Source: an uncultured Bacteroidales bacterium (GTDB lineage: Bacteria > Bacteroidota > Bacteroidia > Bacteroidales > UBA11471). From it: a stretch of 64,000 nucleotides of DNA. Where the stretch lies: positions 27,821-91,820 of the forward strand of contig CANQQA010000007.1 in NCBI GenBank assembly GCA_947625885.1. The letters run 5' to 3'. Below the pieces are notes generated by a model that ran no database searches, was not told the DNA's origin, and saw nothing but the letters and a program-made list of their open reading frames with translations. Below, one piece after another: positions 46,846-55,828 of the stretch. Every line of letters starts with the position of its first letter. The first letter of the stretch is position 1. The translations under genes and the position numbers were made by a program.

Positions 46846-47559
46846 ATGAAACTCGCTTTGATTGGATACGGGAAAATGGGGCACGCCATCGAGCAGATTG
46901 CCCGCAGTCGCGGACATGAAATCGTTTCGATTATCGACATCGACAACCCCGAAGAATTTGAATCGCCGGCATTCCGCAGCGCCGAGGTGGCAATAGAGTT
47001 CACCGCTCCGGCAGTCGCCGTGTCGAATTACCGAAAGGCTTTTGCCGCCGGTGTTCCGGTGGTGTCGGGCACGACCGGTTGGCTCGAACATCTGCCCGAA
47101 ATCAAGGAGGCTTGCCGAAACGGACAGACATTCTTTTACGCCTCCAATTTCAGTTTGGGCGTAAACATCTTCTTCGCCGTAAACAAGTATCTGGCGGACA
47201 TCATGAACCGATTCCCCTCCTACGACGTGAAAATGGAGGAGACGCACCACATACACAAACTCGATGCGCCGAGCGGCACTGCCATTACGCTGGCAGAAGA
47301 CATCATTGCGCGGCTCGACCGCAAGTCGGCATGGGTCGAAGGGCGCACCCCGTCGGCAGAAGAGATTGGCATCAAGGCGATACGCCGCGACGAAGTGCCC
47401 GGCATTCACACGATTACCTATGAATCGGACGCCGATACCATCACCATCACGCACGATGCCAAAAGCCGCATGGGCTTTGCGTTGGGAGCCGTCGTCGCTG
47501 CCGAATTTACCTGCGGCAAGAAAGGGTTTCTTACCATGCAGGATATGCTCAACTTCTGA
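46846..47559 (+). CDS. dapB: 4-hydroxy-tetrahydrodipicolinate reductase
   Basis: A 237-residue DapB, NAD(P)H-dependent step of lysine/diaminopimelate synthesis. Nucleotide-binding GYGKMGHAI (residues 7-15), the SGTTGW block, and the active-site ETHHIHKLDAPSGTA (H134, H135, K138) are intact. It is slightly short relative to E. coli DapB, as is common in Bacteroidetes. It supplies meso-diaminopimelate for MurE. lepB follows 18 bases later on the same strand. Confidence 0.96.
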   Translation: MKLALIGYGKMGHAIEQIARSRGHEIVSIIDIDNPEEFESPAFRSAEVAIEFTAPAVAVSNYRKAFAAGVPVVSGTTGWLEHLPEIKEACRNGQTFFYASNFSLGVNIFFAVNKYLADIMNRFPSYDVKMEETHHIHKLDAPSGTAITLAEDIIARLDRKSAWVEGRTPSAEEIGIKAIRRDEVPGIHTITYESDADTITITHDAKSRMGFALGAVVAAEFTCGKKGFLTMQDMLNF

Positions 47560-47577
47560 TTTCAAAAAACAAGCCGT

Positions 47578-49011
47578 ATGAATTTTTCTTCGCCTTCCCT
47601 GAAAGAACGTTTGCGCGCGGTCAAGAAAACACGATGGATTCGATTCGGCATCGCTGCCGTGCTGTACATCTTGTTTGCCGTGTGGCTGGACAATTACTAT
47701 ATTTTGCCCGGTCTTATCCTGCTGGTCGATATATACCTGACCAAATACATTCCGTGGACGTTCTGGAAAAAATCGAAAAACAAAACCGTACTGCGGGTTA
47801 TGGAATGGGTCGATGCCATCGTCTATGCGCTGGTCGCCGTCTATTTCATCAACATTTTCTTTTTCCAAAACTACAAAATACCCTCCTCCTCGCTCGAAAA
47901 ATCGCTGCTGGTAGGCGATTATCTTTTCGTGAGCAAACTGAGTTACGGTCCGCGCGTACCGAATACGCCGCTCTCGTTCCCCTTAGTGCAAAACACGTTC
48001 CCCATTCTCAACATCAAATCGTACATCGAATGGCCGTCGTGGGGCTACCACCGGCTGGCAGGTTTCGGAAATGTAAAGCGCGGCGACATCGTCGTATTCA
48101 ATTTTCCCGCTGGCGACACGGTGGCTGTACGCGTACCCAACCCCGACTACTACACGTTGGCGCACTTCGTGGGTCGCGAGGTCATAAAAAACGACAAAGC
48201 CCGATTCGGAAAGGTGGTATATCGTCCCGTCGATCGTCGGGAAAACTATGTGAAGCGCTGCATCGGAATGCCGGGCGATACATTCGAAATACGCGACAAT
48301 CAGGTGTATATCGACGGCAAGGCGCTGGAAAATCCCCGAAACATACAATTCAACTACTTCGTCATGCTGCAACAGGGTTACCGCTTTTCGGAAAAACAGT
48401 TCCGCGAACTGGGTGTAAGTGTCGATGACCGGACTCTCGTATCGAATGACAGGAACTGGACATCCGACCTGTTGGCAATGGGATTTCCCCTCAACCCCGA
48501 CGGCACGTTTTCGCCCGTCTATCAACTGCCGCTCACGCCGGCAGCCTTGGCGAGAGTGAAACAATATCCATACGTTACCCGCGTCGTACAGGAGCCCGGC
48601 GTATTCGGCGGCGAAGGCTATCCGTTGGGCTACGGCAAAGGGTGGACACGTTCCGATTTCGGTCCGCTATGGATTCCGAAACGGGGTGAAACCGTCCGGC
48701 TCACCGCCGACAATCTGCCCCTTTACGAACGAGCAATACGCGACTACGAAGGAAACACACTGGAATACAAAGAGGGGCGCATCTATATCAACGGCGTCGA
48801 AACCGACACATACCAATTCAAAATGGACTACTACATGATGTTGGGCGACAACCGCGACAACTCTGCCGACAGCCGCTTCTGGGGGCTTGTTCCCGAAGAC
48901 CATATCGTAGGCAAACCGCTGTTCGTATGGCTCTCGATAGACAAAGACCGCAATTGGTTCGACGGGCGAATCCGCTTCAAACGTCTTTTCAAGTCGGTAT
49001 CGTCCTTGTAA
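47578..49011 (+). CDS. lepB: Signal peptidase I
   Basis: A 477-residue type I signal peptidase, removing signal peptides at the periplasmic side. Two N-terminal membrane segments (about 23-50 and 78-96) precede the catalytic domain. Nucleophile Ser105 lies in IPSSSLEKSLLVGD and the general base Lys226 in ENYVKRCIGMPGD; box E is GDNRDNSADSRFWG. A large insertion between the base and box E makes it longer than most homologues, as in other Bacteroidales. It sits between dapB and the WbqC-like gene, a usual trio. Confidence 0.95.
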   Translation: MNFSSPSLKERLRAVKKTRWIRFGIAAVLYILFAVWLDNYYILPGLILLVDIYLTKYIPWTFWKKSKNKTVLRVMEWVDAIVYALVAVYFINIFFFQNYKIPSSSLEKSLLVGDYLFVSKLSYGPRVPNTPLSFPLVQNTFPILNIKSYIEWPSWGYHRLAGFGNVKRGDIVVFNFPAGDTVAVRVPNPDYYTLAHFVGREVIKNDKARFGKVVYRPVDRRENYVKRCIGMPGDTFEIRDNQVYIDGKALENPRNIQFNYFVMLQQGYRFSEKQFRELGVSVDDRTLVSNDRNWTSDLLAMGFPLNPDGTFSPVYQLPLTPAALARVKQYPYVTRVVQEPGVFGGEGYPLGYGKGWTRSDFGPLWIPKRGETVRLTADNLPLYERAIRDYEGNTLEYKEGRIYINGVETDTYQFKMDYYMMLGDNRDNSADSRFWGLVPEDHIVGKPLFVWLSIDKDRNWFDGRIRFKRLFKSVSSL

Positions 49012-49014
49012 ACA

Positions 49015-49638
49015 ATGTCCGTCGTTTACCTCTCCACCGCCTATCTGGCGCCTGTCTCCTATTACAAGGCGATGTGCCGCTACGATACCGTCGTGGTCGA
49101 AGCATACAGCCATTACGTCAAGCAATCGTACCGCAACCGCTGCACGATAGCGAGTGCGGGCGGGCTGCTGCCGCTGTCGATACCGGTGGAACGCACCCGT
49201 GAGGGAAAGCCTTTTACCCGCGATATGCGCATTTCCCGCCATGACAATTGGCAGCATATCCATTGGAACGCTATTGCCTCGGCTTACGGTTCCGCTCCTT
49301 TTTTCGACTATTTCTGCGACGATTTGCGCCCGTTTTACGAGCGTTCCTGTGCCGGAAAGTTTTTGCTCGATTACAACACGGCTCTGCAAGAAACCGTGTG
49401 CCGTCTGCTGGGAATCGCTCCGAACGTAACATTCAGCGACAGCTATCTCACTGTCGGCGAAAACATCGCCGACCTGCGGGAGGCGATACACCCCAAACGT
49501 CCGCCGGTGGAGGCGCTGCTCCCACGACCTTATTACCAAGTTTTTTCGATGAAATGGGGCTTTTTACCTGAAATTTCGATCATCGACCTGCTGTTCAATA
49601 TGGGAAATGAAGCTCTTTTAGTCTTGTACGACCGATAG
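49015..49638 (+). CDS. WbqC-like family protein
   Basis: A 207-residue cytosolic protein of the WbqC family, named after an O-antigen locus gene of unknown biochemical role. The N-terminus YLSTAYLAPVSYYKAM and the block NRCTIASAGGLLPLSIPVER, in part GLLPLSIPVER, are typical, as is the SYLTVGENIADLREAIHPKR region. It begins 3 bases after lepB; the dapB-lepB-wbqC-like string is common in this order. It is convergent with rnc. Confidence 0.85.
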   Translation: MSVVYLSTAYLAPVSYYKAMCRYDTVVVEAYSHYVKQSYRNRCTIASAGGLLPLSIPVERTREGKPFTRDMRISRHDNWQHIHWNAIASAYGSAPFFDYFCDDLRPFYERSCAGKFLLDYNTALQETVCRLLGIAPNVTFSDSYLTVGENIADLREAIHPKRPPVEALLPRPYYQVFSMKWGFLPEISIIDLLFNMGNEALLVLYDR

Positions 49639-49642
49639 TTTT

Positions 49643-50464
49643 TTACGCCTGTTCACTCTCGTTTTTTTCGATGAAACCGTCGTTTTCTTTATCTTTTTCG
49701 ACCGGTGCGTGCAAAACGGAATCTCTGAATGCGGCATCGGTATGCAGCTGCTGCAAGGCGAGACGCGAAGCCGCCTGTTCCGCCTCTTTCTTGGAATAAC
49801 CGGTCGCCGGCATACCTTCCCTGCCGCCCACTATCGCCCGCACTTTGAAAAGCGGGCTGTTATCGTCATCGACCGTACTCCCGTCGAGACGCCATGCAAT
49901 ATCCACATGATAATGCTGCGCCCACTCGACCAACTTCGATTTGAAATTGGCATCGGTATGGATAATTTCATTCAGATCGATGTGGGGCTTAAAAATTTTC
50001 TCTATGATAAAACGCCGGCAACGCTTGTAGCCTCTATCGAGATATATCGCCCCGATGAGGGCTTCAAAGGCATTTCCGTAAACATAATTGTGGTGCGCCA
50101 CCGTGCGCAGCTCGGCATACACAATCTTGTCAAGCCCTATTTCTGCGGCGACACGGTTGAGCGTTTCGCGCTGAATGATGCGGGAACGCGAATTGGAGAG
50201 AAAACCCTCCTTTTTATCCGGAAACGTGCGAAACAAATAATCGACCGTAACCGCCGTAAATATGGCATCGCCCAAAAATTCGAGCCGCTCGTTGTCGGTC
50301 TTGCTCCCTTCGGAAACACTTGCCGCCGAACGGTGCGTAAGTGCCTGCTCGTAAAGCGATATGCGGTGCGGACAAAAACCAAGCATCTTATAAAATGCAG
50401 AATACGACTCTTTATGACGATGCATAAGGAGTCGTATCCGATAATAGAGAGCCTCGACAATCAC
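49643..50464 (-). CDS. rnc: Ribonuclease III
   Basis: A 273-residue double-strand-specific RNase. The catalytic signature NERLEFLGDAIF begins at residue 58, with a second acidic block AFEALIGAIYLDRGY; a dsRNA-binding domain occupies about residues 165-240 (FKSKLVEWAQHYHVDIAWR, in part LVEWAQHYHV; GYSKKEAEQAASRLAL). The start is a GTG that directly abuts the fabF stop; a downstream ATG (50425) would cut off part of the conserved N-terminus. It belongs to the acpP-fabF-rnc operon. Confidence 0.95.
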   Translation of the reverse strand: MIVEALYYRIRLLMHRHKESYSAFYKMLGFCPHRISLYEQALTHRSAASVSEGSKTDNERLEFLGDAIFTAVTVDYLFRTFPDKKEGFLSNSRSRIIQRETLNRVAAEIGLDKIVYAELRTVAHHNYVYGNAFEALIGAIYLDRGYKRCRRFIIEKIFKPHIDLNEIIHTDANFKSKLVEWAQHYHVDIAWRLDGSTVDDDNSPLFKVRAIVGGREGMPATGYSKKEAEQAASRLALQQLHTDAAFRDSVLHAPVEKDKENDGFIEKNESEQA

Positions 50465-51721
50465 CTATTTCGAGAATTTCTTGACGATGACGCTTGCATT
50501 ATGACCGCCGAAACCGAACGTGTTGGAGAGAGCGACATTGACTGTACGCTTCTGCGCTTTGTTGAACGTAAAGTTCAGTTTATAATCTATTTCGGGGTCT
50601 TCGTCGCCTTCGGTGAAATTGATGGTCGGCGGCACGATGTCGTTCTCGACAGCTTTCACGCATATCATCGCCTCTGTCGCACCGGCAGCACCCAAGAGGT
50701 GTCCCGTCATCGACTTGGTGGAACTGATATTGAGTTTATAAGCATGTTCGCCGAAAACTTTTTTGATGGCTTTTATCTCCGAAAGGTCGCCCACCGGAGT
50801 GGAGGTACCGTGTACGTTGATGTAATCGACGTCTTCGGGTTTGATTCCCGCATCGGCAAGGGCATTCTTCATCACCAGCATGGCGCCCAAACCTTCGGGG
50901 TGGGTGGCAGTGAGGTGATAAGCATCGGCAGAAAGTCCGCCGCCGATTACTTCGGCATAAATTTTCGCTCCGCGAGCCTGTGCGTGTTCCAAACTTTCGA
51001 GAACAAGAGCGGCAGCCCCTTCGCCCATGACGAATCCGTCGCGGCTGGCGCTGAACGGACGGCTGGCGTGCTGCGGGTCATCGTTGCGAGTCGATAGCGC
51101 GTGCATGGCGTTGAAACCGCCTACACCTGCCACCGATACGGGTGCTTCGGCTCCGCCGGTTACAATCATGTCCGCCATGCCGAGGCGCACGTAATTGAAA
51201 GCGTCGATGACGGCATTGGTCGATGACGCGCAAGCCGATACGGTAGCGAAATTCGGTCCGTGAAATCCGTACATCATCGAAATATGACCTGCCGCAATAT
51301 CGGCAATCATCTTGGGAATAAAGAACGGACTGAATCTCGGACCTTTCTCGGGGTCGTACTCGCACATTTCGTCTTCAAAAGAGCGAATGCCGCCGATACC
51401 CGATGCAAAAATCACACCGATACGGTCTTTGTCAGCACTTTCCAAATCGACTCCGGTATCTTCGATAGCCTCTTTGGCAGCGGCAACTGCCAGCTGGGCA
51501 TACCGGTCGAACTTGCGAGCCTCTTTCTTTTCGAGATATTTCGTGGGATCGAATCCCTTGATTTCACAAGCGAACTGCGTCTTGAACAGCGACGCGTCGA
51601 ACAAAGTAATAGGCCCGGCTCCACTTACACCATTTATCAGGGATTTCCAAGTTTCTTCAACTCCGATTCCCAATGGAGTAACTGCCCCCAGGCCTGTTAC
51701 TACTACTCTTTTTAATTCCAT
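50465..51721 (-). CDS. fabF: 3-oxoacyl-ACP synthase II
   Basis: A 418-residue beta-ketoacyl-ACP synthase elongating fatty acids. The catalytic triad is visible: Cys164 in VSACASS, a histidine in NVHGTSTPVGD and a histidine in MTGHLLGAAG. Length and motifs are those of FabF and not FabB. It lies between acpP and rnc, a classical bacterial fatty-acid cluster order acpP-fabF-rnc. Confidence 0.97.
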   Translation of the reverse strand: MELKRVVVTGLGAVTPLGIGVEETWKSLINGVSGAGPITLFDASLFKTQFACEIKGFDPTKYLEKKEARKFDRYAQLAVAAAKEAIEDTGVDLESADKDRIGVIFASGIGGIRSFEDEMCEYDPEKGPRFSPFFIPKMIADIAAGHISMMYGFHGPNFATVSACASSTNAVIDAFNYVRLGMADMIVTGGAEAPVSVAGVGGFNAMHALSTRNDDPQHASRPFSASRDGFVMGEGAAALVLESLEHAQARGAKIYAEVIGGGLSADAYHLTATHPEGLGAMLVMKNALADAGIKPEDVDYINVHGTSTPVGDLSEIKAIKKVFGEHAYKLNISSTKSMTGHLLGAAGATEAMICVKAVENDIVPPTINFTEGDEDPEIDYKLNFTFNKAQKRTVNVALSNTFGFGGHNASVIVKKFSK

Positions 51722-51736
51722 TTAGAGTGGTTGTTT

Positions 51737-51973
51737 TTACTTTGCATTTGCTTCGATGTAGGCAATTGCATCACCGACAGTAGCGATTTTTTCTGCCTGA
51801 TCGTCGGGAATGGTTACATCGAATTCTTTCTCGAATTCCATGATAAGTTCCACCGTGTCGAGAGAATCGGCACCCAGATCGTTGGTGAAGCTGGCTTCGT
51901 TTGTTACTTCAGACTCTTCGACACCTAATTTGTCGACAATGATTGCTTTAACTCTTGATGCAATTTCAGACAT
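51737..51973 (-). CDS. acpP: Acyl carrier protein
   Basis: A 78-residue acidic ACP with the phosphopantetheine attachment serine in [11 protein letters not shown] (Ser37). It carries growing acyl chains to FabF and the acyltransferases. Start at the ATG giving [17 protein letters not shown], in part [10 protein letters not shown]; an in-frame TTG three codons upstream is unlikely. A minus-strand near-consensus -7 (CAATTTTG) lies at 52023-52030. Confidence 0.97.
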   Translation of the reverse strand: MSEIASRVKAIIVDKLGVEESEVTNEASFTNDLGADSLDTVELIMEFEKEFDVTIPDDQAEKIATVGDAIAYIEANAK

Positions 51974-52125
51974 AATTTCCAATTTTTAGTTAGTGAATGT
52001 TCGTCTAATTTTTAACACGCTGCAAAATTGAGGTTTTTTATCGGAATAAAAAAATTTTTTTGGTAGAAAGTTGCCAAAATATGCACATGTATATATGAGT
52101 TGTGCAATATTTAGAGCTGTTTTGT

Positions 52126-53238
52126 CTATTTTGAAATAGCAAAACCCCACGATGAAAGATAAGGAACCTCGATTTCGGGAACATGAAACAGAGTATAAGC
52201 TCCAAATTCCCGCCGCAGGCGATAATGTCCACGCAGAGATTCAAATGCGGCGGGAGCGTTTTTCAAGTCGCACGTATCGTCGAGCGGGTCGTAAGCCGCC
52301 CACACGGCTTTTGCCAACGGGTGGGCAATGCCCTGCATATCGAGGCAGGCGACGGGCGGAACCGGCGGCTGTATCGTCGAAGTATCTATCTCTATACCCA
52401 AATGTCGGGCGGCAGCCGCTACCATCATGCGGGTGGCGTTGGCTTTTCCGTCGGCGGAATATCCGGCAATGTGGGGCGTGGCGATGAAGGCTTTTTGCAA
52501 AAGTGTCTGCGACGGTGTCGGTTCGTTCTCCCAACAGTCGAGTATCATATCCGACACCCGACCGGCATCGTATGCCGTTTCGAGGGCGGCGTTATCGACC
52601 ACCTCCCCGCGCGCCGCATTGAGAATGACGGGACGGCGGCGAAGCGATGAAAAGAAATGTTCATCTGCCAAATGGTACGACGGGTATGCCCCATCGCGGG
52701 TAAGCGGGGTGTGAAACGTGATGTAATCGCATTCCCGTGCTATCGTATCGAGCGACACGAATGCCGTCGCATCTTCGACTTCGGCTCGGGGCGGGTCGTT
52801 GAGCAGCACGCGCATACCCAGCCGGCGGCAGTGCGCCTCGACCTGCCGACCGACGTGTCCCACGCCTACGATTCCGATGCATCGGTCGCGCAGGTCGCAG
52901 CCTGTTTTTTCGGCATGGCGCAAGAGCGACGCCGTGATATATTGCGCCACCGATGCCGCATTGCAGCCCGGAGCGTTGCACCACACGATACCCTGCCGGC
53001 GGCAATATGCCGTGTCGATATGGTCGTAGCCTATCGTCGCCGTACCGACAAAACGGCAGCGGCTGCCGTCGAGCAGCGCGGCATCGCAGCGGGTGCGTGT
53101 GCGCACAATCAGCATATCGGCATCGCGCACCGATGCCGGCACCATCGCCGGAGCCGGCAAATAGCACACATCGGCATACGGGTCAAGCACGCCCCGTATA
53201 AACGGTATCTTGTCGTCGATAATAATCCGTTGTTTCAT
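52126..53238 (-). CDS. pdxB: 4-phosphoerythronate dehydrogenase
   Basis: A 370-residue NAD-dependent dehydrogenase of the DXP-dependent pyridoxal 5'-phosphate route. The N-terminus MKQRIIIDDKIPFIRGVL, in part IIDDKIPFIRG, and VGTATIGYDHID are PdxB-specific; the Rossmann motif GIVGVGHVGRQV and catalytic R, E and H (LNAARGEVVDN, DCWENEP, ATPHIAGYS) follow. The C-terminal PdxB dimerisation domain is present (about 290-370). Single gene with its own promoter, divergent from the DUF4254 operon. Confidence 0.94.
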   Translation of the reverse strand: MKQRIIIDDKIPFIRGVLDPYADVCYLPAPAMVPASVRDADMLIVRTRTRCDAALLDGSRCRFVGTATIGYDHIDTAYCRRQGIVWCNAPGCNAASVAQYITASLLRHAEKTGCDLRDRCIGIVGVGHVGRQVEAHCRRLGMRVLLNDPPRAEVEDATAFVSLDTIARECDYITFHTPLTRDGAYPSYHLADEHFFSSLRRRPVILNAARGEVVDNAALETAYDAGRVSDMILDCWENEPTPSQTLLQKAFIATPHIAGYSADGKANATRMMVAAAARHLGIEIDTSTIQPPVPPVACLDMQGIAHPLAKAVWAAYDPLDDTCDLKNAPAAFESLRGHYRLRREFGAYTLFHVPEIEVPYLSSWGFAISK

Positions 53239-53255
53239 CGTATATTCGTTCTACG

Positions 53256-53285
53256 CAAAGATAGGCGTTTTTACTTTTCGCGCAA
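53256..53285 (-). promoter_or_regulatory. Promoter of pdxB
   Basis: Minus strand: TTG (53283-53285), 19-base spacer, TATCTTTG (53256-53263), 17 bases before the pdxB start. Confidence 0.6.
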
Positions 53286-53322
53286 TAATTTTTCTCCATA
53301 ATGAATTTATTTTGCCGAATGG

Positions 53323-53353
53323 TTGTTACTTTCGCAAAGTCTCCCTATTTTTG
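53323..53353 (+). promoter_or_regulatory. Promoter of the DUF4254-GT9 operon
   Basis: TTG (53323-53325), 20-base spacer, TATTTTTG (53346-53353), 24 bases before the ATG at 53378. Confidence 0.6.
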
Positions 53354-53377
53354 TACTTCTTTAACCTTGATTCGTCT

Positions 53378-53986
53378 ATGGCAACATTCAGCGAAAAAAG
53401 CAACGAAATATTTTGGAAAGCCACGCAGGACTACCATCGGTACGACGATGTAGATGCCCCCTTGCACAACCCCTATCCCGAGCCTTCCATCGAAAACGAC
53501 CTGTATCGCAAAAATTGGATAGATGCCGTGCAATGGCATCTCGAAGACATCGTGCGCGACCCGGCTATCGACCCCGTGAAGGCGTTGGCGATAAAACGGC
53601 GCATCGACAAGTCCAACCAAGACCGCACCGACCTCGTGGAGCGCATCGACAGCTATTTTTTAGAAAAGTATAAATCGGTAAAGCCGCTGCCCGACGCCGT
53701 CATCAATACCGAAAGTCCGGCATGGGCGATAGACCGCCTCTCTATTCTGGCGCTGAAAATCTACCATATGCAGCAGGAAACGGAACGCCCCGACGCCGCT
53801 CCCGACCACATAGCCCGCTGCCGGGCAAAATTGGACGTGCTGCTCGAACAGCGCACCGACCTCTCCGCCGCCATCAACCGCCTGCTCGACGACATCGCCG
53901 CCGGACGCCGCTACATGAAAGTGTACCGGCAAATGAAAATGTACAACGACCCGGCGCTGAACCCCGTACTCTATAACCAAAAATAA
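53378..53986 (+). CDS. DUF4254 domain protein
   Basis: A 202-residue helical cytosolic protein of the DUF4254 family. Family-typical are the opening FSEKSNEIFWKATQDYH, in part NEIFWKATQDYH, the block LYRKNWIDAVQWHLED and AWAIDRLSILALKIYHM. Function is unknown, but these genes regularly sit before a family-9 glycosyltransferase, as here (5 bases between stop and start), which suggests a role in lipopolysaccharide assembly. The start follows the promoter at 53323-53353; a longer frame upstream crosses it. Confidence 0.85.
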   Translation: MATFSEKSNEIFWKATQDYHRYDDVDAPLHNPYPEPSIENDLYRKNWIDAVQWHLEDIVRDPAIDPVKALAIKRRIDKSNQDRTDLVERIDSYFLEKYKSVKPLPDAVINTESPAWAIDRLSILALKIYHMQQETERPDAAPDHIARCRAKLDVLLEQRTDLSAAINRLLDDIAAGRRYMKVYRQMKMYNDPALNPVLYNQK

Positions 53987-53991
53987 TCGGA

Positions 53992-55050
53992 ATGCCCCCG
54001 TATCGGAATGTGCTTATCATACGCTTCTCGGCGTTGGGCGACGTCGCCATGACGATACCCGTCGTATATGAAGTGTGCAGGGCATATCCCGATTGCCGTT
54101 TTACGCTGCTGACGAAAAAATCGGTAGCAGGAGTTTTCGTCTGTCCGCCGGAGAATCTGCAAATTTTTCCTGCCGACACAAAAGGCAGACACAAAGGGTT
54201 TCGGGGCATTTGGCGGCTGTTCCGCGAATTGCGCCGGCTGCACTTCGATGCCGTTGCCGACCTGCACGACGTCCTGCGGTCGAAGATGCTCGACCGGCTT
54301 TTCGGGCTGTCGGGCACACGGCGGGCGATGATAGAAAAAGGCAGGAAAGAAAAAAGAAAACTCGTCGCGCGAAAAAAACAGCTGCCGCTGCGTCCGCTGA
54401 AAAGCTCTTTCCGCCGGTACGCCGAAGTTTTCGAACAGTTGGGATTTTCCGTACCGGACACGTTCCGCTCCGTCTTCGACGCCACGCACCGCCCATGCCC
54501 TCTGCCCGACGCGATACCGGAGCGGCAGGCGGGCGAGCATTGGGTGGGCATCGCTCCATTCGCCAAACATCGCGGCAAAATATACCCGCCCGACCGTAGC
54601 GAAGCCATCGTAAAAGCGCTTTCGCAACGGGGCGGCTGCCGGATATTTCTGATGGGTGGCGGCGGTGAGGAAGCGGCGGTCGCCGAGCAATGGGCGGCGC
54701 GTTACCCTGCGGTCGTGTCGTTGGCGGGGAAGCGGTTGGGATTCCCGACGGAGCTGTCGCTGATGAGCCGAATGTCGGTGGTTTTTTCGATGGATTCGGC
54801 AAATATGCACTTGGCATCTTTGGCAGGCATACCGGTGGTTTCGGTCTGGGGGCAGACGCACCCTTATGCCGGTTTCTTGGGGTGGCGGCAGTCGGAGGCG
54901 AATGTCGTGCAAGACGAAACGCTGTCGTGCCGTCCCTGCTCCGTTTTCGGCAACAAGCCCTGCTATCGGGGCGACTACGCCTGTATGAATCTGTCGGAAA
55001 AGGAGATTTTATCCCGCATGGAAAAATTCCTTTCGGACGAGAAGGGCTGA
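53992..55050 (+). CDS. Glycosyltransferase family 9 (heptosyltransferase-like)
   Basis: A 352-residue GT9 enzyme resembling lipopolysaccharide heptosyltransferases (WaaC/WaaF/RfaF). The N-terminus VLIIRFSALGDVAMTIPVVYE, in part IIRFSALGDVAMT, is the classical signature, and the C-terminal donor-site region has VVFSMDSANMHLASLAGIPVVSVWGQTHP, in part DSANMHLASLAG. It acts at the inner membrane on lipid A-core. The sugar donor in this organism is not known. Followed by the lipopolysaccharide kinase gene. Confidence 0.87.
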   Translation: MPPYRNVLIIRFSALGDVAMTIPVVYEVCRAYPDCRFTLLTKKSVAGVFVCPPENLQIFPADTKGRHKGFRGIWRLFRELRRLHFDAVADLHDVLRSKMLDRLFGLSGTRRAMIEKGRKEKRKLVARKKQLPLRPLKSSFRRYAEVFEQLGFSVPDTFRSVFDATHRPCPLPDAIPERQAGEHWVGIAPFAKHRGKIYPPDRSEAIVKALSQRGGCRIFLMGGGGEEAAVAEQWAARYPAVVSLAGKRLGFPTELSLMSRMSVVFSMDSANMHLASLAGIPVVSVWGQTHPYAGFLGWRQSEANVVQDETLSCRPCSVFGNKPCYRGDYACMNLSEKEILSRMEKFLSDEKG

Positions 55051-55068
55051 ATTTCGCCGTAAATTTTC

Positions 55069-55076
55069 TATCTTTG
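55069..55076 (+). promoter_or_regulatory. -7 element before the lipopolysaccharide kinase gene
   Basis: TATCTTTG, 26 bases before the ATG at 55103; no -33 with correct spacing seen. It would allow expression independent of the upstream glycosyltransferase. Confidence 0.45.
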
Positions 55077-55102
55077 TAAACAGAAATTCCGTAAAGCCGA
55101 AT

Positions 55103-55813
55103 ATGAAAATCGTCGTCAATCCTGCCTACGAAACGCTGAGAGCGCACATCGAGCGGCTTCCCGATACGTTCGGGGAGGGCGAACAGATATACGCCGCCCG
55201 CAACACGCTGAGCCGCTTTCGGTGGCAGGGGGGCGACGTCGTCGTCAAAAAATACAAAGTGCCCGTTTTCATAAATCGTATTATTTACCGCTTTTTCCGC
55301 AAGTCGAAAGCACGGCGGGCATACGAATATGCGCTGCGGTTGGAGGAGCTGGGAATACGCACGCCGCAGGCGGTCGCCTATATCGAATCGTATTCCGGCG
55401 GATTGCTTGCCGACAGCTATCTGGTAACGCTGTACGAGCCATATTCCCGCCTCATGCGGGAGTTTCACACCGACGACTCGCTGACCGAAGAAGGCAAGAA
55501 AATTCTTCGCGCTTTTGCGGCATATTCCGTACATTTGCACGACGCAGGCGTGCTGCACAAAGACTATTCGCCCGGGAACATCGTATTCCACGTTTCGAGC
55601 GGCGACGTCGATTTTTCGCTTCTCGACATCAACCGAATGCGTTTCGGCAGCATCGCCCGCAAAAAGCGGCTCCGCAACTTCCGCCGGCTGACGCCCTCGA
55701 AAGCCGTAACGGCGTATATCGTCGGGGAGTATGCGCGGCTGAAACAATGGGACACCGACACGTCGGTGCGAATCGCCCTGCGGGCGCAGGAACGGTTTTT
55801 CGCGCACCGATGA
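55103..55813 (+). CDS. Lipopolysaccharide core kinase (InaA/KdkA-like)
   Basis: A 236-residue kinase of the Kdo/WaaP/InaA superfamily. ATP-binding lysine region DVVVKKYKVP near residue 46, catalytic LHKDYSPGNIVF (HxDxxxxN pattern) near 152, and the metal-binding LLDINRMRFG near 174. It probably phosphorylates a core sugar such as Kdo, matching the neighbouring glycosyltransferase. Substrate is inferred from family and context. It has its own -7 element. Confidence 0.83.
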   Translation: MKIVVNPAYETLRAHIERLPDTFGEGEQIYAARNTLSRFRWQGGDVVVKKYKVPVFINRIIYRFFRKSKARRAYEYALRLEELGIRTPQAVAYIESYSGGLLADSYLVTLYEPYSRLMREFHTDDSLTEEGKKILRAFAAYSVHLHDAGVLHKDYSPGNIVFHVSSGDVDFSLLDINRMRFGSIARKKRLRNFRRLTPSKAVTAYIVGEYARLKQWDTDTSVRIALRAQERFFAHR

Positions 55814-55828
55814 AAACTATATAGCGAT